From positions 115,916 through 179,915 of the forward strand of contig CAJTWE010000001.1 of assembly GCA_910579955.1 (NCBI GenBank): a stretch of DNA of 64,000 nt, written 5' to 3'. Shown here piece after piece: positions 33,880 through 41,507 of this stretch. Source of the stretch: an uncultured Ruminococcus sp. (GTDB lineage Bacteria > Bacillota > Clostridia > Oscillospirales > Ruminococcaceae). The notes beneath the pieces are model-generated. The model did not search any database, was not told the DNA's origin, and was given only the letters and a program-made list of their open reading frames with translations. The translations under genes were made by a program, and so were the position numbers. Position 1 is the stretch's first letter, and the number at the start of each line of letters is the position of its first letter.

Positions 33880-35861
33880 ATTGCGTCTACCTCCGCCATA
33901 ATCTGACTGGTTGAGAAGCCCTTTAGATCCATCGCACCTGACGGACAGGCAACAGTACAAGCACCGCAGCCCTGACAAACAGCTTCATTAACCACAGCCA
34001 CACGACGAATCATTGAACCGTCCTTTCTGCGGCTGAAATCCTTATCCTCATATGTAATAGCGCCGTATGGGCAAACATTTGCACAAGTAGAGCAGCCGTT
34101 ACACATAGCCTCATTGGACTGGGATACACAAGGGTTACAAGAAAGCTTATCCTTAGCAAGGAGACCAATAACCTTGGAAGCAGCAGCACCAGCCTGTGCA
34201 ACAGTTTCTGGAATATCCTTAGGACCTTGACATACACCTGAAAGGAATACGCCAGCTGTAGGAGATTCAACAGGACGCAGCTTAGCATGAGCTTCTGTAA
34301 AGAAATCATTTGTATCCATGCTTGCAGTCAGCATTGTTGCGAGCGGACGAGCACTCTTATCAGGCTCAATTGCAGCTGCCAGTACTACCATATCAGCACT
34401 GATGTGGAGCTGCTCATTAGAAATAAGGTCAGATGCCTGAACGTGGAGAGTTCCGTCAGCCTTTGGAGAAACCTTGCCAACCATACCCTTGATATAATGT
34501 ACGCCATACTGTTCAACAGCACGACGATAGAACTCATCATAGTTCTTGCCCGGAGTACGAACATCAATGTAGAATACATATACTTCAGTATCCGGATACT
34601 TTTCACGACAGTACATAGCGTGCTTAGCAGTATACATACAGCAGATCTTGGAGCAATACTCCTTACCGCATCCAGATGTATCACGGCTGCCTACACACTG
34701 AACGAATACAATAGTCTTAGGCTGCTTGCCATCAGACATTCTCTGGAGATGACCTTCTGTAGGGCCGTCAGCCTTGAGAATTCTCTCGAATTCAAGTGAT
34801 GTAACAACGTCCTTGCTCTGAGAATAAGCAAATTCATCATACTTATCTACAGAGATAGGATTATAGCCTGTAGCAGCTACGATTGCACCATACTTTTCTT
34901 CGATGATAGTATCTTCCTGCTCATAGTTGATAGCACCTGCGGAACAAAGCTTCTGGCAAAGACCGCACTTGCCTGTCTTGAACTTATTACAATGAGCAGC
35001 GTCTATAACAGCTACATTAGGGATAGCCTGAGCAAATGGAATGTATGCTGCATGACGATTGTCCATTCCAAGATTATATTCATTTGGAACATTCTTAACA
35101 GGACATTTTTCTGTACATACGCCGCAGCCTGTACATTTTGTCTCGTCAACATATCTTGCCTTACGGCGAATCTTAACAGAGAAATTACCAACAAAACCTG
35201 TAACAGCTTCTACTTCACTGTAAGAATAAATTGTGATCTTTTCATTCTGAGCACAGTCAACCATCTTAGGAGTAAGAATACATGAAGAACAGTCCAGAGT
35301 TGGGAATGTCTTATCAATCTGAGTCATCTTACCGCCGATAGTAGGCTGCTTTTCAACGATATCTACCTCATAACCTGCATCTGCAATATCCAGAGCTGTC
35401 TGAATACCAGCAATACCGCCGCCGATTACGAGAGCACGTTTTACAACAGGGCTTTCACCTGCAATCAGAGGAGCGTTGAGCTGAACCTTTGCAATAGCTG
35501 CACGTCCAAGAACGATAGCCTTTGCTGTACCCTCTGTTTTATCTTTATGGATCCATGAACACTGCTCACGGATATTTGCGACCTCAAGCAGATAAGGGTT
35601 AAGCCCTGCTGCCTGTACTGTTTTACGGAATGTAGCTTCATGCATTCTCGGTGAACATGAACATACAACAACGCCTTCCAGCTTATGTTCCTTGATCGCT
35701 TCCTTGATTATGTTTTGGCCTGCCTCTGAGCACATATAGGGATAATCAGTTGAGAAAACAACTGCCGGCTCTTTACCAAGAGCTTCTGCAACTGCCTTTA
35801 CATCAACAGTACCCGCAATATTAGTACCGCAGTGGCATACGAAAACACCAATTCTACGCAT
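33870..35861 (-). CDS. hdrA: Heterodisulfide reductase subunit A-like flavoprotein (bifurcating core)
   Basis: 663 residues, the length of stand-alone HdrA. The N-terminal domain (CHCGTNIAG at 9-17, VVVCSCSPRMHE) precedes an FAD-binding Rossmann loop GGGIAG (148-153) and the cysteine segment LDCSSCILTPKMVDC (189-203). Ferredoxin clusters start at CTGCGVCTEKCP (243-254) and CGLCQKLC, and two more lie at the C-terminus: CNGCSTCANVCP and CQGCGACTVACP. In characterised Hdr complexes the HdrA FAD splits electron pairs between a high- and a low-potential acceptor, and the ferredoxin domains serve ferredoxin. All those parts are present here. It is followed 13 bp upstream by hdrC. Confidence 0.92.
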   Translation of the reverse strand: MRRIGVFVCHCGTNIAGTVDVKAVAEALGKEPAVVFSTDYPYMCSEAGQNIIKEAIKEHKLEGVVVCSCSPRMHEATFRKTVQAAGLNPYLLEVANIREQCSWIHKDKTEGTAKAIVLGRAAIAKVQLNAPLIAGESPVVKRALVIGGGIAGIQTALDIADAGYEVDIVEKQPTIGGKMTQIDKTFPTLDCSSCILTPKMVDCAQNEKITIYSYSEVEAVTGFVGNFSVKIRRKARYVDETKCTGCGVCTEKCPVKNVPNEYNLGMDNRHAAYIPFAQAIPNVAVIDAAHCNKFKTGKCGLCQKLCSAGAINYEQEDTIIEEKYGAIVAATGYNPISVDKYDEFAYSQSKDVVTSLEFERILKADGPTEGHLQRMSDGKQPKTIVFVQCVGSRDTSGCGKEYCSKICCMYTAKHAMYCREKYPDTEVYVFYIDVRTPGKNYDEFYRRAVEQYGVHYIKGMVGKVSPKADGTLHVQASDLISNEQLHISADMVVLAAAIEPDKSARPLATMLTASMDTNDFFTEAHAKLRPVESPTAGVFLSGVCQGPKDIPETVAQAGAAASKVIGLLAKDKLSCNPCVSQSNEAMCNGCSTCANVCPYGAITYEDKDFSRRKDGSMIRRVAVVNEAVCQGCGACTVACPSGAMDLKGFSTSQIMAEVDAICK

Positions 35862-35874
35862 CGCTTATGCCTCC

Positions 35875-36255
35875 TTATTTGCTGTACTTTCTGAATGCGC
35901 TTACAATAGCCTGCTGTGGAAGCTCTTCATCCAGCATAGCAGGAATCTGCTGCGGCTTCAGGTGATTCTGTCCCTGCTGACGTATAACAGCCAGTCTGAC
36001 TGCTTCCACAAGCTTTGCCGGTTCTACGCTGCGAGGACAGCGTTCAATACAAGCAAAGCAAGAGAGACACTTATAAATAGATTCTGATTTCATCAGTGTT
36101 TCAATGTCACCCTTTTCAACCATATATACAAACTGGTGCGGATGATATTCCATTGAATCATATGAAGGACAAGTACCAGAGCACTTGCCGCAACGCATAC
36201 ACTTGAGAGGATTAACGCCACTTGTAGTCAGAACCTGTTCTTTTAAATCTGCCAT
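35875..36255 (-). CDS. hdrC: Heterodisulfide reductase subunit C-like iron-sulfur protein
   Basis: 126 residues with two 4Fe-4S motifs: C19/C22/C25/C29 (CMRCGKCSGTCP) and C63/C66/C69/C73 (CLSCFACIERCP). It links HdrA to HdrB. The start follows GGAGGAGC and hdrB ends 12 bp upstream. Confidence 0.92.
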   Translation of the reverse strand: MADLKEQVLTTSGVNPLKCMRCGKCSGTCPSYDSMEYHPHQFVYMVEKGDIETLMKSESIYKCLSCFACIERCPRSVEPAKLVEAVRLAVIRQQGQNHLKPQQIPAMLDEELPQQAIVSAFRKYSK

Positions 36256-36267
36256 CTTTGCTCCTCC

Positions 36268-37047
36268 TTATTCAAGACCCAGCGCCTGTGCAAGAAGTTC
36301 TGTGAAATATACTACAGGAACTTCACTACCGCTGTTCTTTTTGAGGTTATACAGACACAGCGGACAAGCAGTAATAACCATTTCTGCTCCATGCTCTGCG
36401 GCACTGTCCATAACTGTTCTGCTGCGATTCTGTGCAACGGACTTCTCTTCAAGAGTCATATATCCGCCGCAGCATTCATTTCTCTGAGGATAGAGTACAG
36501 GCTCTGCACCGATCGCTCTTATAAAATCCTCAAGGATCTTAGGATTTTCAGGGTTATCCATCTGCATTACATTGCCAGGACGAAGCAACAGGCAACCATA
36601 GTATGCAGCGATCTTCTTTCCTGTAAGAGGATTTTTTACAGCAGCTTTCAGGTTATCAAAACCTATCTTATCACGAAGCACCTCCAGATAATGGAGAACT
36701 TCTGTCTCACCCTGATAAGGCTCATCAAGCTTCAAATAATTATTAGCCTTCAGCACAATATCGCTGTCGGTCTTCATATCATTGTTTACCTGCTTGATAA
36801 CATTATGGCAAGCTGAGCAAAGTGTTACAAGTGCTTGACCCTTTTGCTTAGCGGAAGCAAGCGCACGAACAGAAGAAAGCTTTGAAGCGATCTCGTTCTT
36901 TGCCATTGGATAAACACCGCCGCAGCACTGCCAATCCGGAATTTCCTCAAGTGTGAAGCCCAGAGCTTCTGCACTGATACGAGCATACCGGTCAAGTTCC
37001 TTAGCTTTTGTTCTCAGTGTACAGCCGGGAAAATAACTGAATGTCAT
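36268..37047 (-). CDS. hdrB: Heterodisulfide reductase subunit B-like CCG-domain protein
   Basis: 259 residues from ATG 37047; an ATG six codons upstream is better explained as part of the Shine-Dalgarno region (ATGAAAGG). Two complete CCG motifs are present: C9, C41-C42, C77, C80 and C152, C192-C193, C228, C231. In methanogen HdrB these bind two noncubane [4Fe-4S] clusters that cleave the CoM-CoB heterodisulfide. In thiol:fumarate reductase the same domain is fused to the FrdB-like subunit. A heterodisulfide is not expected in a Clostridium relative, so the clusters may relay electrons to FrdB or use another disulfide. It lies 40 bp after fumC. Confidence 0.92.
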   Translation of the reverse strand: MTFSYFPGCTLRTKAKELDRYARISAEALGFTLEEIPDWQCCGGVYPMAKNEIASKLSSVRALASAKQKGQALVTLCSACHNVIKQVNNDMKTDSDIVLKANNYLKLDEPYQGETEVLHYLEVLRDKIGFDNLKAAVKNPLTGKKIAAYYGCLLLRPGNVMQMDNPENPKILEDFIRAIGAEPVLYPQRNECCGGYMTLEEKSVAQNRSRTVMDSAAEHGAEMVITACPLCLYNLKKNSGSEVPVVYFTELLAQALGLE

Positions 37048-37087
37048 AGCAAAACTACCTTTCATTAAATTTGTGCCAGCATCTGAC

Positions 37088-38464
37088 TTATATCATCTGC
37101 TCCGGATGAAAAACTTCATCGAAACGCTCTGCTGTCAGGAAACCAAGCTCTACGCAAGCTTCCTTGAGAGAGATATTGTCCTTATATGCCTTCTTTGCTG
37201 TCTTAGCAGCATTCTCATAGCCGATATAAGGATTCAGTGCTGTTACAAGCATAAGAGAATTATGCAGATTATGGTGCATCTTCTCTTTGTTTGCACGAAT
37301 ACCTACAGCGCAGTTCTTGTTGAATGAGATAATAGACTCAGCAAGAAGTCTTGCAGACTGGAGAAAATTATAAATGCATACCGGCATAAATACGTTCAGC
37401 TCAAAGTTACCCTGAGATGCAGCCATACCTACCGCAACGTCATTACCCATAACCTGAACAGCAACCATTGTTACAGCCTCACACTGAGTAGGATTAACCT
37501 TACCCGGCATGATAGATGAACCCGGTTCATTTTCCGGAATAAATATTTCGCCCAGACCATCTCTAGGACCGCTTGCAAGCCAACGAACATCGTTTGCGAT
37601 CTTCATCATATCAGCTGCGAGTGCCTTGAGTGCGCCGTGTGCATAAACCAGCTCGTCCTTGCTGGTGAGTGCGTGGAATTTATTGCTTGCAGTTACAAAC
37701 TTTTTACCTGTAAGCTCAGTTACAGCATCTGCCACTGCAACATCAAAGCCCTTTGGAGTGTTAAGACCTGTACCAACGGCTGTACCGCCAAGTGCCAGTG
37801 TCTTGAGATACGGAAGAGCTGATGCCAACATTTCCTTATCACGCTCAAGAGAGCTTCTCCAGCCACTAATTTCCTGTGTGAAGGAAATAGGCGTAGCGTC
37901 CTGCAAATGTGTGCGTCCGCTCTTTACAATTTCTTCATTTTCTGCTTCGAGACGCTTAAGTGTCTCTACCAGAGTGTCAATTGCCGGAAAGACCTTGTCT
38001 TCAATAGCAATAACAGCGGAAATATGCATAGCTGTCGGGAAAGTATCATTTGAGGACTGGCTCATGTTTACATCATCATTAGGATGAAGAAGCTTAGCCC
38101 CTGCAATTTCGTTACCACGGTTAGCGATAACCTCATTTGCATTCATGTTTGACTGAGTACCGCTTCCTGTCTGCCATACAACAAGTGGAAAATGCTCGTT
38201 AAGAGCACCGGAAATAACCTCGTCGCAAGCAGCAGAAATAGCTGCAAGCTTTTCGTCAGTCATCTTCTCAGGCTTAAGCTTGTTGTTTGCCATTGCAGCA
38301 GCCTTTTTCAGGATACCGAATGCATGTGTGATCTCTCTTGGCATAGTCTCAATGCCAACACCGATAAGAAAGTTCTCATGACTACGCTCGGTCTGCGCTG
38401 CCCAATACTTATCGGCCGGTACTTTTACCTCGCCCATGGAGTCGTGTTCGATACGATATTCCAT
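37088..38464 (-). CDS. fumC: Class II fumarate hydratase
   Basis: 458 residues, usual FumC length. It interconverts malate and fumarate without an Fe-S cluster. The signature GSSIMPGKVNPTQ (about 315-327) and SGRTHLQDATP, QSSNDTFPTAMH and TGSGTQSNMNANEV are all present, matching FumC rather than aspartase or argininosuccinate lyase. As the first gene of the operon it supplies fumarate directly to the reductase encoded by the last two genes. Its translation start has AGTAGG upstream and lies behind a long leader. Confidence 0.93.
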   Translation of the reverse strand: MEYRIEHDSMGEVKVPADKYWAAQTERSHENFLIGVGIETMPREITHAFGILKKAAAMANNKLKPEKMTDEKLAAISAACDEVISGALNEHFPLVVWQTGSGTQSNMNANEVIANRGNEIAGAKLLHPNDDVNMSQSSNDTFPTAMHISAVIAIEDKVFPAIDTLVETLKRLEAENEEIVKSGRTHLQDATPISFTQEISGWRSSLERDKEMLASALPYLKTLALGGTAVGTGLNTPKGFDVAVADAVTELTGKKFVTASNKFHALTSKDELVYAHGALKALAADMMKIANDVRWLASGPRDGLGEIFIPENEPGSSIMPGKVNPTQCEAVTMVAVQVMGNDVAVGMAASQGNFELNVFMPVCIYNFLQSARLLAESIISFNKNCAVGIRANKEKMHHNLHNSLMLVTALNPYIGYENAAKTAKKAYKDNISLKEACVELGFLTAERFDEVFHPEQMI

Positions 38465-38499
38465 CTTCTAAAACCTACTTTCTTTTCTTAACTTATGTC

Positions 38500-38705
38500 A
38501 AGTGCCTTGGGATGTATGCGTATATGACCTGAATCACAGCCCACAAACTCAGTTTACAGCTGCTTGTCCGCAGAACTGCCAATTTGAAGGCAGTTCGTGA
38601 ATCTATGTAAATTTCGAATTTTCACATAGATGCCTGTACTATCAGCAAACCTGAACCTGACGGATGCTTTTTCGACAGGACAGAGCTTCACCCATACTAC
38701 GCCAC
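38500..38705 (-). ncRNA. Structured leader or small RNA upstream of fumC (unrecognised)
   Basis: About 200 nt between the promoter at 38711-38739 and fumC. Two clear hairpins are next to each other: GAACTGCC/GGCAGTTC around 8 nt (38573-38596), and ATCTATGT/ACATAGAT with further inner pairing (38601-38631). Outer segments also pair: ATGTGGCGT near the 5' end with ACGCATACAT near the 3' end, and GCTCTGTCC with GGACAAGCAGC. The result is one long rod with internal loops. There is no T-run, so it reads as a 5' leader or a processed RNA. I cannot match it to a known riboswitch; a 6S-like rod is one alternative. Confidence 0.45.
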
Positions 38706-38710
38706 ATAAT

Positions 38711-38739
38711 ATTATACCATAGCCTCTTCATTCTTTCAA
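38711..38739 (-). promoter_or_regulatory. Sigma-A promoter of the fumC-hdr-flx-frd operon
   Basis: On the minus strand TTGAAA (38734-38739), 17 bp, TATAAT (38711-38716). This is the only convincing promoter seen for the ten-gene operon. The stretch between it and the next gene (38740-38840) is AT-rich with nothing else visible. Confidence 0.8.
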
Positions 38740-38840
38740 GTAATTTTAATCAAAATATATATTTTCACAATTTTTTAAGTTATAAATGTATAAAAGAAAA
38801 GCAAAACACTTGGATTGATATTTTTTTCACAATCTTTTTT

Positions 38841-38876
38841 AAATAAAAAACGACTGCAATACACTGCTGTCGTTTT
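38841..38876 (-). terminator. Intrinsic terminator of the acetyltransferase gene
   Basis: Arms AAAACGAC and GTCGTTTT (38847-38854, 38869-38876) with TGC/GCA extending the stem, followed on the minus strand by TTTTTTATTT. Confidence 0.8.
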
Positions 38877-38885
38877 ATAAATTCA

Positions 38886-39386
38886 TTATGATAACAGGAA
38901 ACTATATACATAGTCATCCATTATAAAACCGTCTCCGATTTCTGCTGTCCTCACACCGTCACGCTTCATTCCCCAGTGCTCATAAACTGCAATAGAACTT
39001 TCATTGTAATGATTTACTGTAAGCCATACTTTTGAACAGCCGCATTTCATGGCATGTTTCTTTATAAACTCAAAGCCCTGTGTTGCATAGCCCTTGCCAC
39101 GATGTTCCTTTTTAATATAAATCTTCGAGAGAAACATAGTTTTATCTTTTTTAGGACATATGCCGAAATAACCTACACGCTGTCCATCTGCAACAAAAAA
39201 GTAATATGTATATCCCTCGTTTTCGATCTGATCATGTAAGGCTCTTTCAGACTGAAATTTGCTAACCATGTAATCTATCTGTTCCTGAGAGAGGATAGAA
39301 ATAAAATGCTGATTCCAGATCTCAGCTGCAAGCTTTGCACACTCTGTAATATCTGCATCTGTCTGTACTTTTTCAAATATTAGCAT
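38886..39386 (-). CDS. GNAT-family N-acetyltransferase
   Basis: 166 residues from ATG 39386, which has AAGGGGGTT upstream; the frame extends further but without a site. The acetyl-CoA-binding motif A is EHRGKGYATQGFEFIKKHA, motif B is WLTVNHYNESSIAVYEHWGM, and MFLSKIYIKKEHRG is the strand before it. The order resembles diamine/Rim-like GNAT enzymes. The acceptor is unknown. It is monocistronic with its own promoter and terminator. Confidence 0.88.
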   Translation of the reverse strand: MLIFEKVQTDADITECAKLAAEIWNQHFISILSQEQIDYMVSKFQSERALHDQIENEGYTYYFFVADGQRVGYFGICPKKDKTMFLSKIYIKKEHRGKGYATQGFEFIKKHAMKCGCSKVWLTVNHYNESSIAVYEHWGMKRDGVRTAEIGDGFIMDDYVYSFLLS

Positions 39387-39449
39387 TAGATTAACCCCCT
39401 TAATATTATCGGTAATAATAGAACTTATTCCTATATTCCGACATAAAAA

Positions 39450-39478
39450 ATTATAACACAATTTCGATTTCTTGTCAA
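39450..39478 (-). promoter_or_regulatory. Sigma-A promoter for the acetyltransferase gene
   Basis: TTGACA (39473-39478), 17 bp, TATAAT (39450-39455) on the minus strand: a consensus promoter about 65 nt before the start codon. Confidence 0.85.
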
Positions 39479-39502
39479 TCGAAAATTTTTAGCAAAATAT
39501 TA

Positions 39503-39534
39503 TGAACTGATGCATCATAAAACACATCAGTTCA
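39503..39534 (-). terminator. Terminator-like hairpin after the phosphofructokinase gene
   Basis: Arms TGAACTGATG (39503-39512) and CATCAGTTCA (39525-39534). On the minus strand it is followed by TAATATTTTGC, an imperfect T-run. Confidence 0.65.
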
Positions 39535-39541
39535 CTTGTAT

Positions 39542-40768
39542 TTATCTAAGAATATCGTCTCTTATAAGAAAATGTTCCGGTATGCCGTTTTTCATAATAA
39601 TGTTCGGCTCACCCTGAATAAGCGGCATAAAATATGAAAGCGCCTTTTCAGTAATGTTATTGCCTGATTCATTAATATAAGATGATGGCAAATACTTTTC
39701 TCTATTTGCTATAGATTCAGCAGGTGCTGATTCAATAACAACTGTATACGGTACATCACGTACTCTTCTGAATACCATTACCTTGCCGGTTTCGCCTTTT
39801 AATGCACAGCGTACGCCTGCTGCACCGATTTCTTCTGCCTCACGAATATCAGTAGCTGAGCTTATATGTGAAGAGCAGCGCTGCATAACATTCAGTTCGA
39901 TAGAACGCACCTTGCAGCCGAATTCTTTGCGAACCGCCTGTTCAAGGAATTTGCCTATGCCTGAAAGATATTTATGTCCGAAATTATCCACTTCACCTGA
40001 CTGATATTCCTCTTCTTCGGCTTCCTTAACAGATGTACCTTCTGATACTGCTACAACTACAGCTTGATGCTTGGCCATCTGGCAGCGCAGATCATCAAAG
40101 AAACGAGATAAAGTCATTGAACGCTCCGGAACATAAATAAGGTGCGGAGCAGCCTGATTATTCGCATGAAGAATAGCACTGGAAGCAGTCAGCCAACCAG
40201 CATGTCTTCCCATTATCTCTACAATAGTTACAGACGGAATGCTGTAAACCGCACTATCACGTATGATCTCCTGCATTGTAACAGCCACATACTTTGCAGC
40301 TGAACCAAAACCAGGTGTATGATCTGTTATACAAAGATCATTATCTATAGTCTTTGGTATACCGATTATCTTTATATCCAGTCCTTCTTTTGCTACATAA
40401 GCAGAAAGCTTATTAACGGTATCCATAGAGTCATTACCGCCGATATAGAAAAAAGCTCCTATTTGTCTGCGAATAAAACACTGTGTAATCTTTTTGTAAG
40501 CTGTGTCGTCCTTATCGGCATCTGCAAGCTTATATCTGCAAGAGCCAAGAACTGTAGAAGGGGTCTGACGCAACAGATCCATATCGTTATCTGTGCGAAA
40601 CATAGTTTTAAGATCAATAAGTCTGTCGTTAATAACGCCCTCTATTCCATTGATAGATCCAAAGATAGCGTCTATCTTCTCAACTTTCATAGCCTCACGC
40701 AGAACGCCTAACAAAGATGCATTTATAGCGCAGGTCGGTCCGCCTGACTGTGCAACAACAATATTCAT
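39542..40768 (-). CDS. 6-phosphofructokinase, probably pyrophosphate-dependent
   Basis: 408 residues from ATG 40768, with AGGAGG 9 nt upstream. PfkA-superfamily motifs are QSGGPTCAINASL at the N-terminus, YIGGNDSMDT, GIPKTIDNDL with the catalytic aspartate, IVEIMGRHAGWLTA and the sugar-phosphate loop EGTSVKE. ATP enzymes have GGDGS at the second motif and often Gly in place of the PKTIDND lysine. GGND plus PKTIDND is the PPi-type combination, so PPi rather than ATP is the likely donor. That makes the step reversible and saves ATP in glycolysis. Confidence 0.85.
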   Translation of the reverse strand: MNIVVAQSGGPTCAINASLLGVLREAMKVEKIDAIFGSINGIEGVINDRLIDLKTMFRTDNDMDLLRQTPSTVLGSCRYKLADADKDDTAYKKITQCFIRRQIGAFFYIGGNDSMDTVNKLSAYVAKEGLDIKIIGIPKTIDNDLCITDHTPGFGSAAKYVAVTMQEIIRDSAVYSIPSVTIVEIMGRHAGWLTASSAILHANNQAAPHLIYVPERSMTLSRFFDDLRCQMAKHQAVVVAVSEGTSVKEAEEEEYQSGEVDNFGHKYLSGIGKFLEQAVRKEFGCKVRSIELNVMQRCSSHISSATDIREAEEIGAAGVRCALKGETGKVMVFRRVRDVPYTVVIESAPAESIANREKYLPSSYINESGNNITEKALSYFMPLIQGEPNIIMKNGIPEHFLIRDDILR

Positions 40769-40803
40769 TAAAATATCCTCCTGATACATATAACATCCTT
40801 TTT

Positions 40804-40832
40804 ATTTTATACAATTTCTCAACGCTTGTCAA
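40804..40832 (-). promoter_or_regulatory. Sigma-A promoter for the phosphofructokinase gene
   Basis: TTGACA (40827-40832), 17 bp, TAAAAT (40804-40809) on the minus strand, about 35 nt before the start codon. Confidence 0.8.
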
Positions 40833-40921
40833 TCAAACAAAGACATTTTCAGGCATAAAAGTGCACACTTAGCAATATTCTTTCTAAATCGAGCAATATC
40901 GCACTACTATTAGAATATAAA

Positions 40922-41001
40922 AACAAAAAAAGTGCAGCGCCCATTTTTACACGGACGCTGCTGCAGGTGAAAATATAAATATTTTTGCGGTTCATCACCG
41001 C
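40922..41001 (-). ncRNA. Candidate small RNA with its own promoter and terminator
   Basis: From a predicted start near 41001 the minus strand reads GCGG...CCGC, a short hairpin (40987-41001), then an AT-rich linker. A 9-bp terminator stem follows: GCAGCGTCC/GGGCGCTGC with one G-U pair (about 40934-40961), then ACTTTTTTTGTTTTT. The product would be about 80 nt. No open reading frame with a ribosome site is visible. It is separate from the phosphofructokinase gene, which has its own promoter 90 bp further on. Confidence 0.6.
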
Positions 41002-41007
41002 TATTTC

Positions 41008-41036
41008 AGTATATCACAATATCCCTGTTATGTCAA
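41008..41036 (-). promoter_or_regulatory. Sigma-A promoter of the candidate small RNA
   Basis: TTGACA (41031-41036), 17 bp, TATACT (41008-41013) on the minus strand. It lies between two terminators with no protein gene directly behind it. Confidence 0.8.
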
Positions 41037-41089
41037 CAAGTTTTCGTCGACAGAATTCGACACCGACGTGTATAGCGTACTTGATTCTA

Positions 41090-41135
41090 ATAAAAATAAA
41101 CTCCGCTGCCCAGCATATTGCAGACAGCGGAGTTT
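41090..41135 (-). terminator. Intrinsic terminator of the spore-protein gene
   Basis: Perfect 11-bp arms AAACTCCGCTG (41098-41108) and CAGCGGAGTTT (41125-41135), followed on the minus strand by ATTTTTATTA. Confidence 0.88.
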
Positions 41136-41155
41136 ATCATATATTCAAGGAAAGG

Positions 41156-41335
41156 TTACTGATTCTTGTAAGCGTCAATCATTTTCTGAACCATACGGCC
41201 GCCTACAGCACCTGCTTCTCTTGCTGTGAGGTCGCCGTTATAACCCTGCTTCAGGTTTACGCCAACTTCGCTAGCAGACTCCATCTTAAATCTTTCCATG
41301 GCTTCCTTGCCCTTCTGAGTAAATGTGCCCTTCAT
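41156..41335 (-). CDS. Small acid-soluble spore protein, alpha/beta type
   Basis: 59 residues. ESASEVGVNLKQGYNGDL followed by TAREAGAVGGRMVQKMI matches the alpha/beta SASP pattern: the GPR cleavage region ExASE, then LTxRxxGxVGGxMVxxMI. Such proteins coat spore DNA in the A-like form and protect it from UV. AAGGAGAATG precedes the ATG. Vegetative promoters are not evident upstream; sigma-G control is expected from the family but no clear site is seen. It is evidence that the organism, or a recent ancestor, sporulates. Confidence 0.93.
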   Translation of the reverse strand: MKGTFTQKGKEAMERFKMESASEVGVNLKQGYNGDLTAREAGAVGGRMVQKMIDAYKNQ

Positions 41336-41507
41336 GATACATTCTCCTTTTCATGTTACATTTTTTTAGACATTCATAGATGTTTTCTGCGAAAGATTCT
41401 TTTCCCTTCCGCAATGATATTATAACACATAGCAGTATTTATATTAGTGGAAATTATATACAATAAAGCACAGATATCGCCCATAAATATAAATCAAATA
41501 AATTAAA

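Noticed and set aside
34287..34799. A 170-codon plus-strand frame opposite hdrA.
   Set aside because: Same reason: antisense shadow of a certain gene, no ribosome site, low-complexity product.
38485..38506. TTGACA 30-40 nt before fumC on the minus strand as a second promoter.
   Set aside because: No -10 hexamer lies 16-18 bp downstream, and a start there would leave almost no leader. The promoter at 38711-38739 is far better.
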